Positions 1 to 8,037 of a stretch of DNA of 64,000 bases are shown piece by piece (positions within the stretch are counted from its first letter, which is position 1; every line of letters begins with the position of its first letter). Under the pieces are notes generated by a model. It saw only the letters and a program-made list of their open reading frames with translations, searched no databases and was not told where the DNA came from. This stretch comes from Streptomyces triculaminicus. Lineage in GTDB: Bacteria; Actinomycetota; Actinomycetes; Streptomycetales; Streptomycetaceae. Made by a program: the position numbers and the translations under genes. Location of the stretch: assembly GCF_017349075.1 (NCBI RefSeq), contig NZ_JAFMOF010000005.1, positions 62,001-126,000 of the forward strand, written 5' to 3'.

Positions 1-468
1 GACGGCGTCGAGGCCGGTGCCCCGGCGGCCGCCGTGGGTGGTGACCTCGAAGGAGCCGGAGGGGGTGCGCCGCGCGTCGACCGACAGGACCAGGACCTGC
101 CGGCCGAAGCGCTCGGCGATCTCGCGGATCAGCTCGGGCCGCTCGATCGCGGCGGTGTTGACGCCGACCTTGTCGGCGCCGGCCCGCAGCAGCTTGTCGA
201 CGTCCTCGGCGGTGCGCACGCCGCCGCCGACGGTGAGGGGGATGAAGACCTCCTCGGCCGTGCGGCGCACCACGTCGTACGTCGTCTCGCGGTTGCCGGA
301 GGAGGCCGTGATGTCCAGGAACGTGAGCTCGTCGGCGCCCTCCCGTCCGTAGACGCGGGCCATTTCGACGGGGTCGCCCGCGTCGCGCAGGTTCTGGAAG
401 TTGACGCCCTTGACGACCCGGCCGTTGTCCACGTCCAGGCAGGGGATGACTCGCACGGCGAGGGTCAC
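1..468 (-). CDS. hisF: Imidazole glycerol phosphate synthase, cyclase subunit HisF (3' end outside window)
   Basis: The N-terminal 156 residues of HisF are present and the gene runs off the window edge. HisF with HisH converts PRFAR and glutamine-derived ammonia to imidazole glycerol phosphate and AICAR. The sequence begins VTLAVRVIPCLDVDNG, the first barrel strand of HisF with the catalytic Asp in CLDVD; a second phosphate-binding stretch, TVGGGVRTAEDV, and the GADKVGVNTAA segment follow. The GTG start is set by a 4-base GTGA overlap with the ridA stop and an AGGAG ribosome site 7 bases upstream. It is the last his gene visible in the operon. Frame and family are clear; only the C-terminal part is missing. 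Confidence 0.96.
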   Translation of the reverse strand, partial: MTLAVRVIPCLDVDNGRVVKGVNFQNLRDAGDPVEMARVYGREGADELTFLDITASSGNRETTYDVVRRTAEEVFIPLTVGGGVRTAEDVDKLLRAGADKVGVNTAAIERPELIREIAERFGRQVLVLSVDARRTPSGSFEVTTHGGRRGTGLDAV

Positions 469-869
469 GCCGGTTCTCCTCTGAAAGCTTCTACTTCTAC
501 TTCGACCAGGACGCGCGAGTCGACGAAGCCGGAGACCACCACCAGGGTGGCGGCCGGCCGGACGTCCTCGAAGAGCTCCTTGTGGGCCCGGCCGACGGCG
601 TCGACGTCGCGCGCGTGGGTGAGATACATGCGGGTGCGGACGACGGACTCGGCGCCGAGGCCGAAGCGCTTCAGCGCCTCGAGCGCGTTGCCGAACGCCA
701 CCAGCGTCTGCTCGTACGGGTCTCCCTCACCGTGGAGGACTCCCCTGACCAGGGGCATCGTCCCGGCCACGAGGACCCGGTCCCCGGCCGCCACGGCACG
801 TGCGAATCCGATCGACTCTTCCCAGGGGCTGTCAGTCTGCACGCGCTGCGGGGCCGGGGTCTGACTCAT
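465..869 (-). CDS. RidA/YjgF family enamine/imine deaminase-like protein
   Basis: 134 residues, the usual RidA size. RidA proteins hydrolyse reactive enamine/imine intermediates released by PLP enzymes. The family features seen are an N-terminal SPWEESIGFARAV strand region, the middle YEQTLVAFGNALEAL helix, and VRTRMYLTHARD followed by PAATLVVVSGFVDSRVLVEVEVEA at the C-terminus. The usual catalytic Arg lies in a conserved R(x)xxxxL region near the RTRMYLT segment, but I cannot assign it with certainty. The gene sits between priA and hisF and overlaps both by 4 bases (ATGA and GTGA), so it is translated with the his genes. A role in protecting the pathway from amine intermediates is inference from its position. 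Confidence 0.88.
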   Translation of the reverse strand: MSQTPAPQRVQTDSPWEESIGFARAVAAGDRVLVAGTMPLVRGVLHGEGDPYEQTLVAFGNALEALKRFGLGAESVVRTRMYLTHARDVDAVGRAHKELFEDVRPAATLVVVSGFVDSRVLVEVEVEAFRGEPA

Positions 870-1591
870 ACGGACACTGCCTCCAGAGCCTCTTCCAAGG
901 TGAACGCCTTGGCGTAGAGGGCCTTGCCGATGATGGCGCCTTCGACCCCCTGAGGTACCAGGGTGGCGAGCGCACGCAGATCGTCAAGGGAGGAGACGCC
1001 GCCGGAGGCGACGACCGGCTTGTCGGTGGCCGCGCAGACGTTCTTCAGCAGCTCCAGGTTGGGGCCCTGGAGGGTGCCGTCCTTGGCGATGTCGGTGACG
1101 ACGTAGCGGGCGCAGCCCTCGGAGTCGAGGCGGGCGAGGGTCTCGTAGAGGTCGCCGCCGTCGCGGGTCCAGCCGCGGCCGCTCAGGGTGGTGCCCCGCA
1201 CGTCCAGGCCGACGGCGATGCGGTCGCCGTGCTCGGCGATGACCTTGGCGACCCATTCGGGGGTCTCCAGGGCGGCGGTGCCGAGGTTGACGCGGGTGCA
1301 GCCGGTGGCGAGGGCGGCGGCGAGCGAGGCGTCGTCGCGGATGCCGCCGGACAGCTCGACCTTGATGTCCATCGAACGGACGACCTCGGCGACCTGGGCG
1401 CGGTTGTCGCCGGTGCCGAAGGCGGCGTCCAGGTCGACCAGGTGCAGCCACTCGGCGCCGGAGCGCTGCCAGGCCTGGGCGGCGGTCATCGGGTCGCCGT
1501 AGGAGGTCTCGGAGCCGGACTCGCCGTGGAGGAGACGGACGGCCTGCCCGTCCCGGACGTCGACGGCGGGCAGGAGTTCAAGCTTCGGCAT
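866..1591 (-). CDS. priA: Phosphoribosyl isomerase A (bifunctional HisA/TrpF)
   Basis: 241-residue (beta/alpha)8 barrel that isomerises ProFAR to PRFAR in histidine synthesis; in actinobacteria the same enzyme usually also does the TrpF step of tryptophan synthesis. The N-terminus MPKLELLPAVDVRDGQAV carries Asp11, the first catalytic Asp of PriA. The opposite-half motif VVTDIAKDGTLQGPN supplies the second Asp, and ASGGVSSLDDL is the phosphate loop. The start codon ATG at 1591 overlaps the hisH stop by one base (TGATG); the stop overlaps the ridA start by four bases. Bifunctionality is known for Streptomyces and Mycobacterium PriA and is inferred here from similarity; the window has no separate trpF. 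Confidence 0.95.
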   Translation of the reverse strand: MPKLELLPAVDVRDGQAVRLLHGESGSETSYGDPMTAAQAWQRSGAEWLHLVDLDAAFGTGDNRAQVAEVVRSMDIKVELSGGIRDDASLAAALATGCTRVNLGTAALETPEWVAKVIAEHGDRIAVGLDVRGTTLSGRGWTRDGGDLYETLARLDSEGCARYVVTDIAKDGTLQGPNLELLKNVCAATDKPVVASGGVSSLDDLRALATLVPQGVEGAIIGKALYAKAFTLEEALEAVSV

Positions 1592-2235
1592 CACAGCGTC
1601 TCGATCCAGTTGGTCAGCAGCCGGGCTCCGGCGTCGCCGGACTTCTCGGGGTGGAACTGGGTGGCCCACAGCGGCCCGTTCTCCACGGCGGCCACGAACG
1701 GCTCGCCGTGCCTGGCCCAGGTGACCTTGGGGGCGCGGATGTTGGCGTTGCCGACCTCCAGCGTCCACTCGCGCACCGCGTAGGAGTGCACGAAGTAGTA
1801 GCGGGTGTCCGCGTCCAGGCCCGCGAAGAGCTGGGAGTCCTCGGGCGGGGCGACGGTGTTCCAGCCCATGTGCGGCACGACGTCGGCCTTGAGCGGCTCG
1901 ACCACGCCGGGCCACTCGTCGAGGCCCTCGGTCTCCACGCCGTGCTCGATGCCGCGTTCGAAGAGGATCTGCATGCCGACGCAGATGCCCATGACGGGAC
2001 GCCCGCCGGAGAGCCGGCGCCCGATGACCCAGTCGCCGCGCGCGGCGCGCAGCCCCCGCATGCAGGCGTCGAAGGCGCCGACGCCGGGGACGAGCAGCCC
2101 GTCGGCGTTCATGGCCTTGTCGTAGTCGCGAGTGATCTCGACGTCCGCGCCGACGTGGGCCAGGGCCCGCTCGGCGGAACGGACGTTGCCGAAGCCGTAG
2201 TCGAAGACGACGACCTTCTTGGCGGGGGAACTCAT
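1591..2235 (-). CDS. hisH: Imidazole glycerol phosphate synthase, glutamine amidotransferase subunit HisH
   Basis: 214-residue class I glutamine amidotransferase that feeds ammonia to HisF. The protein starts MSSPAKKVVVFDYGFGNVRS. The oxyanion strand LLVPGVGAFDACM, the nucleophile elbow GICVGMQILFE (catalytic Cys) and the C-terminal QFHPEKSG (catalytic His and Glu) are all present. The ATG at 2235 overlaps the stop of the small membrane protein gene upstream by 4 bases; a GTG two codons earlier (2241) is an alternative start. The 3' end overlaps the priA start by one base. The length matches the family and no anomalies were seen. Confidence 0.96.
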   Translation of the reverse strand: MSSPAKKVVVFDYGFGNVRSAERALAHVGADVEITRDYDKAMNADGLLVPGVGAFDACMRGLRAARGDWVIGRRLSGGRPVMGICVGMQILFERGIEHGVETEGLDEWPGVVEPLKADVVPHMGWNTVAPPEDSQLFAGLDADTRYYFVHSYAVREWTLEVGNANIRAPKVTWARHGEPFVAAVENGPLWATQFHPEKSGDAGARLLTNWIETL

Positions 2236-2399
2236 GACCACAGCCCTTCGATACGCATCACACCGGCGGTCAGGCACATCGCCGCACCGATCCCCAGCAG
2301 CGTGATCACGCTCTTGGGCATGCCCTGCTTGAGGAAGGAGACGATGCCGCCGATCAGGAACAGCCCGACAACGATCAGAACAGTCGACAGGCCTGTCAC
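2232..2399 (-). CDS. Small two-helix membrane protein inside the his operon
   Basis: 55 residues, starting VTGLSTVLIVVGLFLIGGIV and ending VMRIEGLWS. Two hydrophobic segments (residues 3-23 and about 30-48) are joined by a short basic loop, SFLKQGMPKS, so it should be a helical hairpin in the cell membrane. The GTG start overlaps the hisB stop by 4 bases and the stop overlaps the hisH start by 4 bases, so its translation is coupled on both sides. I recognise no enzyme family. Comparable small ORFs sit at this place in other Streptomyces his operons as far as I recall; the function is unknown and none should be assumed from the operon. A longer in-frame start exists at 2492 but would run back into hisB. 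Confidence 0.8.
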   Translation of the reverse strand: MTGLSTVLIVVGLFLIGGIVSFLKQGMPKSVITLLGIGAAMCLTAGVMRIEGLWS

Positions 2400-2989
2400 A
2401 GCGCACCCTTCGTGGACGGGAGAATTCCAGCCGCGCGCGGGTCGCGCTCGCTGGCGTAGCGCAGGGCCCGGGCGAGGGCCTTGAACTGGCACTCGACGAT
2501 GTGGTGGGCGTTGCGCCCGTACGGGACGTGGACGTGCAGCGCGATCTGCGCCTGCGCGACGAAGGACTCCAGGATGTGCCGGGTCATCGTCGTGTCGTAC
2601 GCGCCGATCATCGGCGCCATGTTCTCGGGCTCGGTGTGCACCAGGTACGGCCGGCCGGAGAGGTCCACGGTGACCTGGGCGAGGGACTCGTCCAGGGGCA
2701 CGGTGCAGTTGCCGAAGCGGTAGATGCCCACCTTGTCGCCGAGGGCCTGCCGGAAGGCGGCGCCGAGCGCGAGCGCGGTGTCCTCGATGGTGTGGTGGGT
2801 GTCGATGTGCAGGTCGCCGTCGGTCTTGACGGTGAGGTCGAAGAGGCCGTGGCGGCCCAGCTGGTCGAGCATGTGGTCGTAGAAACCGACCCCCGTCGAC
2901 ACGTCGACCTGCCCGGTGCCGTCGAGGTCTATCTCGACCAGGACGGATGTCTCCTTGGTGGTGCGCTCGACGCGGCCCACTCGAGTCAT
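2396..2989 (-). CDS. hisB: Imidazoleglycerol-phosphate dehydratase HisB
   Basis: 197-residue monofunctional dehydratase that converts imidazole glycerol phosphate to imidazole acetol phosphate with two bound Mn ions. It begins MTRVGRVERTTKETSVLVEI. The two metal-binding histidine-rich motifs are visible: GVGFYDHMLDQLGRHG with DLHIDTHHTIED in the first half, and VPYGRNAHHIVECQFKALAR in the second half, the internal repeat typical of the family. There is no fused phosphatase domain, as expected outside enterobacteria. The ATG at 2989 overlaps the hisC stop by one base (TGATG), and its own stop overlaps the small membrane protein start. Confidence 0.97.
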   Translation of the reverse strand: MTRVGRVERTTKETSVLVEIDLDGTGQVDVSTGVGFYDHMLDQLGRHGLFDLTVKTDGDLHIDTHHTIEDTALALGAAFRQALGDKVGIYRFGNCTVPLDESLAQVTVDLSGRPYLVHTEPENMAPMIGAYDTTMTRHILESFVAQAQIALHVHVPYGRNAHHIVECQFKALARALRYASERDPRAAGILPSTKGAL

Positions 2990-4110
2990 CAGTTGTTCTC
3001 CTTGCGAAGGGCGCGTACCGCGTCCAGGAACGCGTCGTTCTCCTGCGGGGTGCCCGCGGTGACCCGCAGCCACCCCGGCACGCCGTTGTCCCGTACCAGG
3101 ACGCCCTGGTCGAGGATGGCCTGCCAGGCGGCGTGGCTGTCCTCGAAGCGGCCGAACTGCACGAAGTTGGCGTCCGAGTCGGTCACCTCGCAGCCCATGG
3201 CGCGCAGCTCGGTGACGATGCGGTCGCGCTCGGCCTTGAGCTGCTCGACGTAGCCGAGCAGCGTGTCGGTGTGCTCCAGGGCCGCGAGCGCGGTGGCCTG
3301 GGTGACGGCCGACAGGTGGTACGGCAGCCGGACGAGCTGGACGGCGTCGACGACGGCCGGGGCGGCGGCGAGGTAGCCCAGGCGCAGCCCGGCGGCGCCG
3401 AACGCCTTGGACATGGTGCGGGAGACGACGAGGTGGGGCCGGCCCTCGATGAGCGGCAGCAGTGAGGGGCGGTGGCTGAACTCGCCGTAGGCCTCGTCGA
3501 CGACGAGCATCGAGGGCTTCGCCGCCTGCGCGGCCTCGTACAGCCGCAGGACCGTCTCCTCGTCGACCGCCGTGCCCGTGGGGTTGTTGGGCGAGCAGAC
3601 GAAGACGACGTCGGGGCGGTGCTCGGCGATGGCGGCCACGGCCGCGTCGACGTCGATGGTGAAGTCCTCGCGGCGCGGGCCGGAGATCCAGCCGGTGCCG
3701 GTGCCGCGCGAGATCAGGGCGTGCATCGAGTACGAGGGTTCGAAGCCGATCGCGGTGCGGCCGGGCCCGCCGAAGGTCTGCAGCAGCTGCTGGAGGACCT
3801 CGTTGGAGCCGTTGGCGGCCCAGACCCCGGCCGCGGTGACCTCGTGGCCCGTGGTGCGGGTGAGGTAGGCGGCGAGCGCGGTGCGCAGCTCGACCGCGTC
3901 CCGGTCGGGGTAGCGGTTGAGGTGCCGGGCGGCCTCGGCGACGCGCTCGGCGATGCGGGCGACGAGGGCGTCGGGCAGGGGGTAGGGGTTCTCGTTGGTG
4001 TTCAGGCGTACGGGCACGTCGAGCTGGGGGGCGCCGTACGGGGACTGGCCGCGCAGCTCGTCCCGGATGGGGAGGTCGTCCCAGGGGGACGAGGGGGATG
4101 TGTCCGTCAC
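2989..4110 (-). CDS. hisC: Histidinol-phosphate aminotransferase HisC
   Basis: 373-residue fold type I PLP aminotransferase converting imidazole acetol phosphate to histidinol phosphate. Visible motifs are RLNTNENPYPLP near the N-terminus, AANGSNEVLQQL (cofactor phosphate loop), CSPNNPTGTAV (Asn binding PLP), VVDEAYGEFS (Asp-Tyr pair on the pyridine ring), SRTMSKAFGAAGLRLGY (Schiff-base Lys) and the C-terminal GWLRVTAGTPQEN arginine motif. The GTG start overlaps the hisD stop by four bases (GTGA), which fixes it over longer in-frame starts that would lie inside hisD. The product is full length and all key residues are present. Confidence 0.97.
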   Translation of the reverse strand: MTDTSPSSPWDDLPIRDELRGQSPYGAPQLDVPVRLNTNENPYPLPDALVARIAERVAEAARHLNRYPDRDAVELRTALAAYLTRTTGHEVTAAGVWAANGSNEVLQQLLQTFGGPGRTAIGFEPSYSMHALISRGTGTGWISGPRREDFTIDVDAAVAAIAEHRPDVVFVCSPNNPTGTAVDEETVLRLYEAAQAAKPSMLVVDEAYGEFSHRPSLLPLIEGRPHLVVSRTMSKAFGAAGLRLGYLAAAPAVVDAVQLVRLPYHLSAVTQATALAALEHTDTLLGYVEQLKAERDRIVTELRAMGCEVTDSDANFVQFGRFEDSHAAWQAILDQGVLVRDNGVPGWLRVTAGTPQENDAFLDAVRALRKENN

Positions 4111-5432
4111 TTGCCGTCCGGAACCTTCCAGTCGAACCTCGCCTTGACCGCCGCGCCGTGGGCGGGCAGGTCTTCGGCCTCGGCCAGCGTCACCACGTGC
4201 CCGGCGACCTCGGCCAGCGCCTCGCGGGTGTAGTCCACGACGTGGATGCCGCGCAGGAAGGACTGCACCGACAGCCCGGAGGAGTGGCAGGCGCAGCCGC
4301 CGGTGGGCAGCACGTGGTTGGAGCCGGCTGCGTAGTCGCCGAGCGAGACGGGGGCGTACGGGCCGACGAAGATCGCGCCGGCGTTGCGCACCCGGGCGGC
4401 GACCTCGGCGGCGTTCTCGGTCTGGATCTCCAGGTGCTCGGCGGCGTAGGCGTCGACGACCGCGAGGCCCTGCTCGATGCCGTCGACCAGCACGATGCCG
4501 GACTGGCGGCCGCCGAGGGCGGGCACGATCCGGTCCTCGATGTGCTTGGTGACCGCCACCTGCGCCTCGAGTTCCTTCTCGACGGCGCTGGCGAGCTCCT
4601 CGGAGTCGGTGACGAGCACCGAGGCGGCCAGCGGGTCGTGCTCGGCCTGGCTGATCAGGTCGGCGGCGACGTGCACCGGGTCGGCGGTGTGGTCGGCGAG
4701 GACGGCGATCTCGGTCGGGCCGGCCTCGGCGTCGATCCCGATGCGGCCCTTGAGCAGGCGCTTGGCCGCGGCGACCCAGATGTTGCCGGGGCCGGTGACC
4801 ATGTTGGCGGCGCGGCACTCGTCGGTGCCGTAGGCGAACATGGCGACGGCCTGGGCGCCGCCGGCCGCGTACACCTCGTCGACGCCCAGCAGCGCGCAGG
4901 CGGCCAGGATCGTGGGGTGCGGCAGGCCGCCGAAGTCCGCCTGGGGCGGGGAGGCGACGGCCATGGAGCCCACGCCGGCCTCCTGGGCCGGGACGACGTT
5001 CATGATCACGGACGAGGGGTAGACGGACCGCCCGCCCGGCACGTACAGCCCGACGCGCTCGACGGGCACCCAGCGCTCGGTGACCGTGCCGCCGGGGACG
5101 ACCTGGACGGTCGTGTCGGTGCGGCGCTGCTCGCGGTGGACGAGGCGGGCGCGCCGGATGGACTCCTCCAGGGCCGCGCGCACGGCGGGGTCGAGCTCCT
5201 TAAGGGCGCGCGTGAGCGCCTCGGCGGGCACCCGCACCCGCTCGATGCGCACACCGTCGAAGCGTTCCGCGTAGTCGATCAGGGCCGCGGTGCCGCGATG
5301 ATGCACGTCGTCGCAGATGGGCCGCACCTTCTCCAGGGCGGCCTCGACGTCGAGCTCGGCACGGGGCAGCAGGTCGCGGTCGATGCCGTTCACAGGGAAG
5401 GCGTCGCCGCGCAGATCGATTCGGGAGATCAC
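4107..5432 (-). CDS. hisD: Histidinol dehydrogenase HisD
   Basis: 441-residue zinc- and NAD-dependent enzyme for the last two steps of histidine synthesis, and the first gene of this operon. It starts VISRIDLRGD, a conserved HisD N-terminus; this sets the GTG at 5432 rather than the upstream in-frame start at 5480. Family motifs include VPGGRSVYPSSVIMNVVPA, VTGPGNIWVAAAKRLLKG, AGPTEIAVLAD, SQAEHDPLA (zinc ligands Gln/His), NAGAIFVGPYAPVSLGDY, and SNHVLPTGGCACHSSGLS with the catalytic histidine region. No strong Shine-Dalgarno sequence is visible. A near-perfect 25-bp palindrome lies 38 bases upstream. The product is full length. Confidence 0.97.
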   Translation of the reverse strand: MISRIDLRGDAFPVNGIDRDLLPRAELDVEAALEKVRPICDDVHHRGTAALIDYAERFDGVRIERVRVPAEALTRALKELDPAVRAALEESIRRARLVHREQRRTDTTVQVVPGGTVTERWVPVERVGLYVPGGRSVYPSSVIMNVVPAQEAGVGSMAVASPPQADFGGLPHPTILAACALLGVDEVYAAGGAQAVAMFAYGTDECRAANMVTGPGNIWVAAAKRLLKGRIGIDAEAGPTEIAVLADHTADPVHVAADLISQAEHDPLAASVLVTDSEELASAVEKELEAQVAVTKHIEDRIVPALGGRQSGIVLVDGIEQGLAVVDAYAAEHLEIQTENAAEVAARVRNAGAIFVGPYAPVSLGDYAAGSNHVLPTGGCACHSSGLSVQSFLRGIHVVDYTREALAEVAGHVVTLAEAEDLPAHGAAVKARFDWKVPDGK

Positions 5433-5469
5433 ATGGCCAATTGTCTCAGACCCGTCCCGGCACACGGCT

Positions 5470-5494
5470 CCCCGTACCACTCAGTGATACGGGG
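5470..5494. promoter_or_regulatory. Near-perfect palindrome upstream of hisD, candidate operator
   Basis: The arms CCCCGTACCACT and AGTGATACGGGG flank a single central C and match at 11 of 12 positions. The site lies 38 bases before the hisD start and 123 bases before the divergent gene at 5617, so it could serve either promoter. No U-tract follows, which argues against a simple terminator. It may be a repressor site; the regulator is unknown. Confidence 0.45.
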
Positions 5495-5502
5495 CCAAAG
5501 TG

Positions 5503-5532
5503 TTGATCTTTTTCTGACCGAGGCCGGACAAT
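5503..5532 (+). promoter_or_regulatory. Candidate sigma-70-like promoter for the gene at 5617
   Basis: A TTGATC hexamer at 5503-5508 and GACAAT at 5527-5532 are separated by 18 bases, a reasonable housekeeping-type promoter. A start near 5540 would give a leader of about 80 bases ahead of the GGAGGG ribosome site at 5605-5610. This rests on pattern only. Confidence 0.4.
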
Positions 5533-5616
5533 CGGCCCTCACCAGGGGTGTTCGAACAGTCACCCGAAGGGAATGGGGCCCCTGACCGGGCGCCACAGGT
5601 GAAGGGAGGGACGAGC

Positions 5617-7222
5617 GTGACCGATCCACACGACGGCGGGCCGCCCGCGGACCTCGAGCTGACCGCCGTCGAGCGGGACATGTGGGAGGCGTTCCGCAAC
5701 GGCACCACACACGACTTACGCACCTCCAGCCCCGAGCAGAACGATCCCTCCGCCCCCTACACCTGGGGCGCCGACCGCAGCGTGCGTGCCCGCGTCGTCG
5801 CCCTGCTGCTCCTGAACGCCCCCTCCGCCCGCCCCGGCCGGGTGGCCGCGCTCAAGCTCAACGGCGTGCAGATCACCGGCACCCTCGACCTGTCCGGCGG
5901 CACCGTCGTGCCCTACGTCGAGCTCCACAACTGCCGCTTCGAACAGCAGCTGCTCCTGCCCGAGAGCACCTTCACCACCCTGCGCCTGGTCGGCTGCGCC
6001 ATCCCCCGGGTCGAGGCCGCGCGCATCCGCACCGACGGCGACCTCCACCTGCCGCGCTGCGTCGTCCAGCACGGCATACGCCTGACCGACGCCCACATCG
6101 GCACGGACCTGCTGCTCAACCAGCTGGTGGTGCGGCGCGACCGGCGGGGGGTGTCCATAGCCGCCGACGGGATGACGGTCGGGCAGGACCTGCAGGCCGA
6201 GATGATGCGCTCGCACGGCGAGCTGAGCATGCGCGGCGCCACCATCGGGGCCTCGCTGAGCCTGCGCGGCTCCACCCTCAACAACCCCTACGGGCGCCGC
6301 GCCCTCAACGCCCCCCAGCTGACCGTCGAACGCACCCTCTACCTCACCTCCGCGGGCCTGGGCGGCTCCCGCTTCGCGGGCGGCGCCACTCCCCGTACGG
6401 CATCTCCACCACCCCGCCCCCGACCGCGGCCCCCGGCTGCGGCGCTTCGAGTGCCTGGGCGGGGCCCGGCTGGACGACGGGCGGTTCGGGGACGCGGTGG
6501 ACCTCAGCCAGGCCCGGTTCGTGATGGAGGCGGACCAGGAGCTGTCGCTGCGCCGCGTCCAGACGCCCGAGCTGCGCTTCCTCGGCGAGCGGCAGGAGCG
6601 CGGGCGGGTGGTGCTGTCGGGGGCGCGGGTGGTCAACCTGGTCGACCGCTACGACAGCTGGCCGGGCCCGGGGGGCCTGGTGATGGCCGGCTTCACCTAC
6701 GAGAACCTGATACCGCTGGGCTCCTTCCCGCTGGCCCGCCGCCTGGACTGGGTGGCCGCGGCCACGCCCGAGTACGCCCCGGAGCCCTACGAGCGGCTGG
6801 CGGGCGCCCTGCGCTCGAGCGGCGAGGACGCCGACGCCCGGGCGGTGCTGCTCGCCAAGCAGCGCCGCCGGCGCGAGACGCTGCCACCGGCCGGGAAGGC
6901 GTGGGGGTACCTGCAGGACTGGACGGTGGCCTACGGCTACCGCCCGGGGCGGGCGGCGGTGTGGATGGCGGTGCTGTGGGCGCTGGGAGGCTTCTACTTC
7001 TCCTACCGCCCGGTGCCACCCCTCAAGGAGGGCGAGGGCCCCGCCTGGAACCCCGAGCTGTACACCCTGGACCTGCTGCTGCCCGTCATCGACCTGGGCC
7101 AGGGCGCCGCCTGGCGCCCCACCGGCGGCCAGCAGTGGGCGGTGGCCGTCCTCACCCTCCTCGGCTGGATCCTCGCCACGACGGTGGCGGCGGGAGCCTC
7201 CCGCCTGCTGCGCCGGCAGTGA
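5617..7222 (+). pseudogene. Frameshifted membrane-anchored protein with repetitive beta-helix-like domain
   Basis: The GTG start at 5617 is preceded by GGAGGG 6 bases upstream. The first frame (to about 6380) gives a soluble region of short repeated hydrophobic strands (ITGTLDLSGGTVVPYVEL, ADGMTVGQDLQAEMM, RGATIGASLSLRGSTL), like right-handed beta-helix or pentapeptide-type proteins. The reading frame then changes: a short piece reading SPYGISTTPP is in a second frame, and from about 6430 a third frame reads RRFECLGGARLDDGRFGDAV on to 7222, ending in two membrane segments (about 6957-7010 and 7135-7215). Two single-base losses in C-rich runs between 6385 and 6440 would restore one protein of about 535 residues. 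A TTA leucine codon lies at 5716. Similar Streptomyces proteins are loosely called membrane-associated oxidoreductases, but I see no cofactor motif. Confidence 0.7.
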
Positions 7223-7252
7223 AATCCCCGGCCCGTCCGTCCGCACGGCCAT

Positions 7253-7258
7253 TAGGCT
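7253..7258 (+). promoter_or_regulatory. Candidate -10 element for a leaderless mRNA (LON-domain gene)
   Basis: TAGGCT ends 8 bases before the GTG at 7267, and no ribosome site is visible in that interval. This spacing is that of Streptomyces leaderless transcripts that start at the first base of the start codon. No convincing -35 hexamer was seen. Confidence 0.45.
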
Positions 7259-7266
7259 TACCCGCC

Positions 7267-8004
7267 GTGACCACCGCGCGCCTTCCGATCTTCCCGCTGA
7301 ACTCGGTGCTGTTCCCCGGCCTCGTGCTGCCGCTGAACGTCTTCGAGCAGCGGTACCGCACGATGATGCGCGAACTGGCGCAGCTCCCCGAGGACGCGCC
7401 GCGCCGCTTCGGCGTGGTCGCCATCCGCGACGGGCACGAGGTGGCGCCCAGCGCCCCGGGCCTGCCCGACGACGCCCGCCCGGAGCCCGGCCCGGCCTCC
7501 GGCTTCGGCCCCGACCCGCTGCGGTCGTTCCACACCGTGGGCTGCGTCGCCGACGCGGCCACGATCCGGCGGCGCGAGAACGGCACGTACGAGGTCCTGG
7601 CCACCGGCACCACGCGCTTCCGGCTGCTGTCGGTGGACGCCTCGGGCCCGTATCTGACGGGTGAGGTGGAGGAGATCGAGGAGCGGCAGGGCGACGAGGC
7701 CGGCGCCCTCGCCGCCGGCGTCGTCCGGGCGTTCCGGGCGTACCAGAAGCGGCTGGCCGGGGCGAGCGAGACGTCGCTGGCCCGGCAGGCGGAGCTGCCC
7801 GGCGAGCCGCGGGTGCTGTCCTACCTCGTGGCCGCGGCCGCGGTGCTGGACACCCCGGCCAAGCAGCGCCTGCTGCAGGCGCCCGACACGGCGTCCCGGC
7901 TGACGGAGGAACTGCGGCTGCTGCGGGCCGAGACCGCGGTGATAAGCAAGCTGCCGTCGCTGCCGGCCGTCGATCTGACCCGGCGCCCGACCAGCCCCAA
8001 CTAG
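7267..8004 (+). CDS. LON peptidase substrate-binding-domain protein
   Basis: 245 residues. The N-terminal 200 residues match the LON N-terminal (PUA-like) domain: ARLPIFPLNSVLFPGLVLPLNVFEQRYRTM at the start, a central HTVGCVADAATIRRRENGTYEVLATGTTRFRLL section, and a helical C-terminus with VLSYLVAAAAVLDTPAKQRLL. There is no AAA or Ser-Lys protease domain, so this is the stand-alone form of the domain, which may bind proteins but has no shown activity. The preceding gene's frame runs into it because of the upstream frameshift, but the conserved N-terminus places the start at GTG 7267. The translation is probably leaderless. Confidence 0.88.
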   Translation: MTTARLPIFPLNSVLFPGLVLPLNVFEQRYRTMMRELAQLPEDAPRRFGVVAIRDGHEVAPSAPGLPDDARPEPGPASGFGPDPLRSFHTVGCVADAATIRRRENGTYEVLATGTTRFRLLSVDASGPYLTGEVEEIEERQGDEAGALAAGVVRAFRAYQKRLAGASETSLARQAELPGEPRVLSYLVAAAAVLDTPAKQRLLQAPDTASRLTEELRLLRAETAVISKLPSLPAVDLTRRPTSPN

Positions 8005-8037
8005 GCATCAGCCCCAACCGGACGGAGGACGACCGCC

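Noticed and set aside
5548..8004. 818-codon ORF joining a beta-helix protein to a LON-domain protein
   Set aside because: The middle of this frame (about 6390-7260) is Arg/Pro-rich noise, while another frame holds the true C-terminal membrane part; the LON domain starts at its own GTG.
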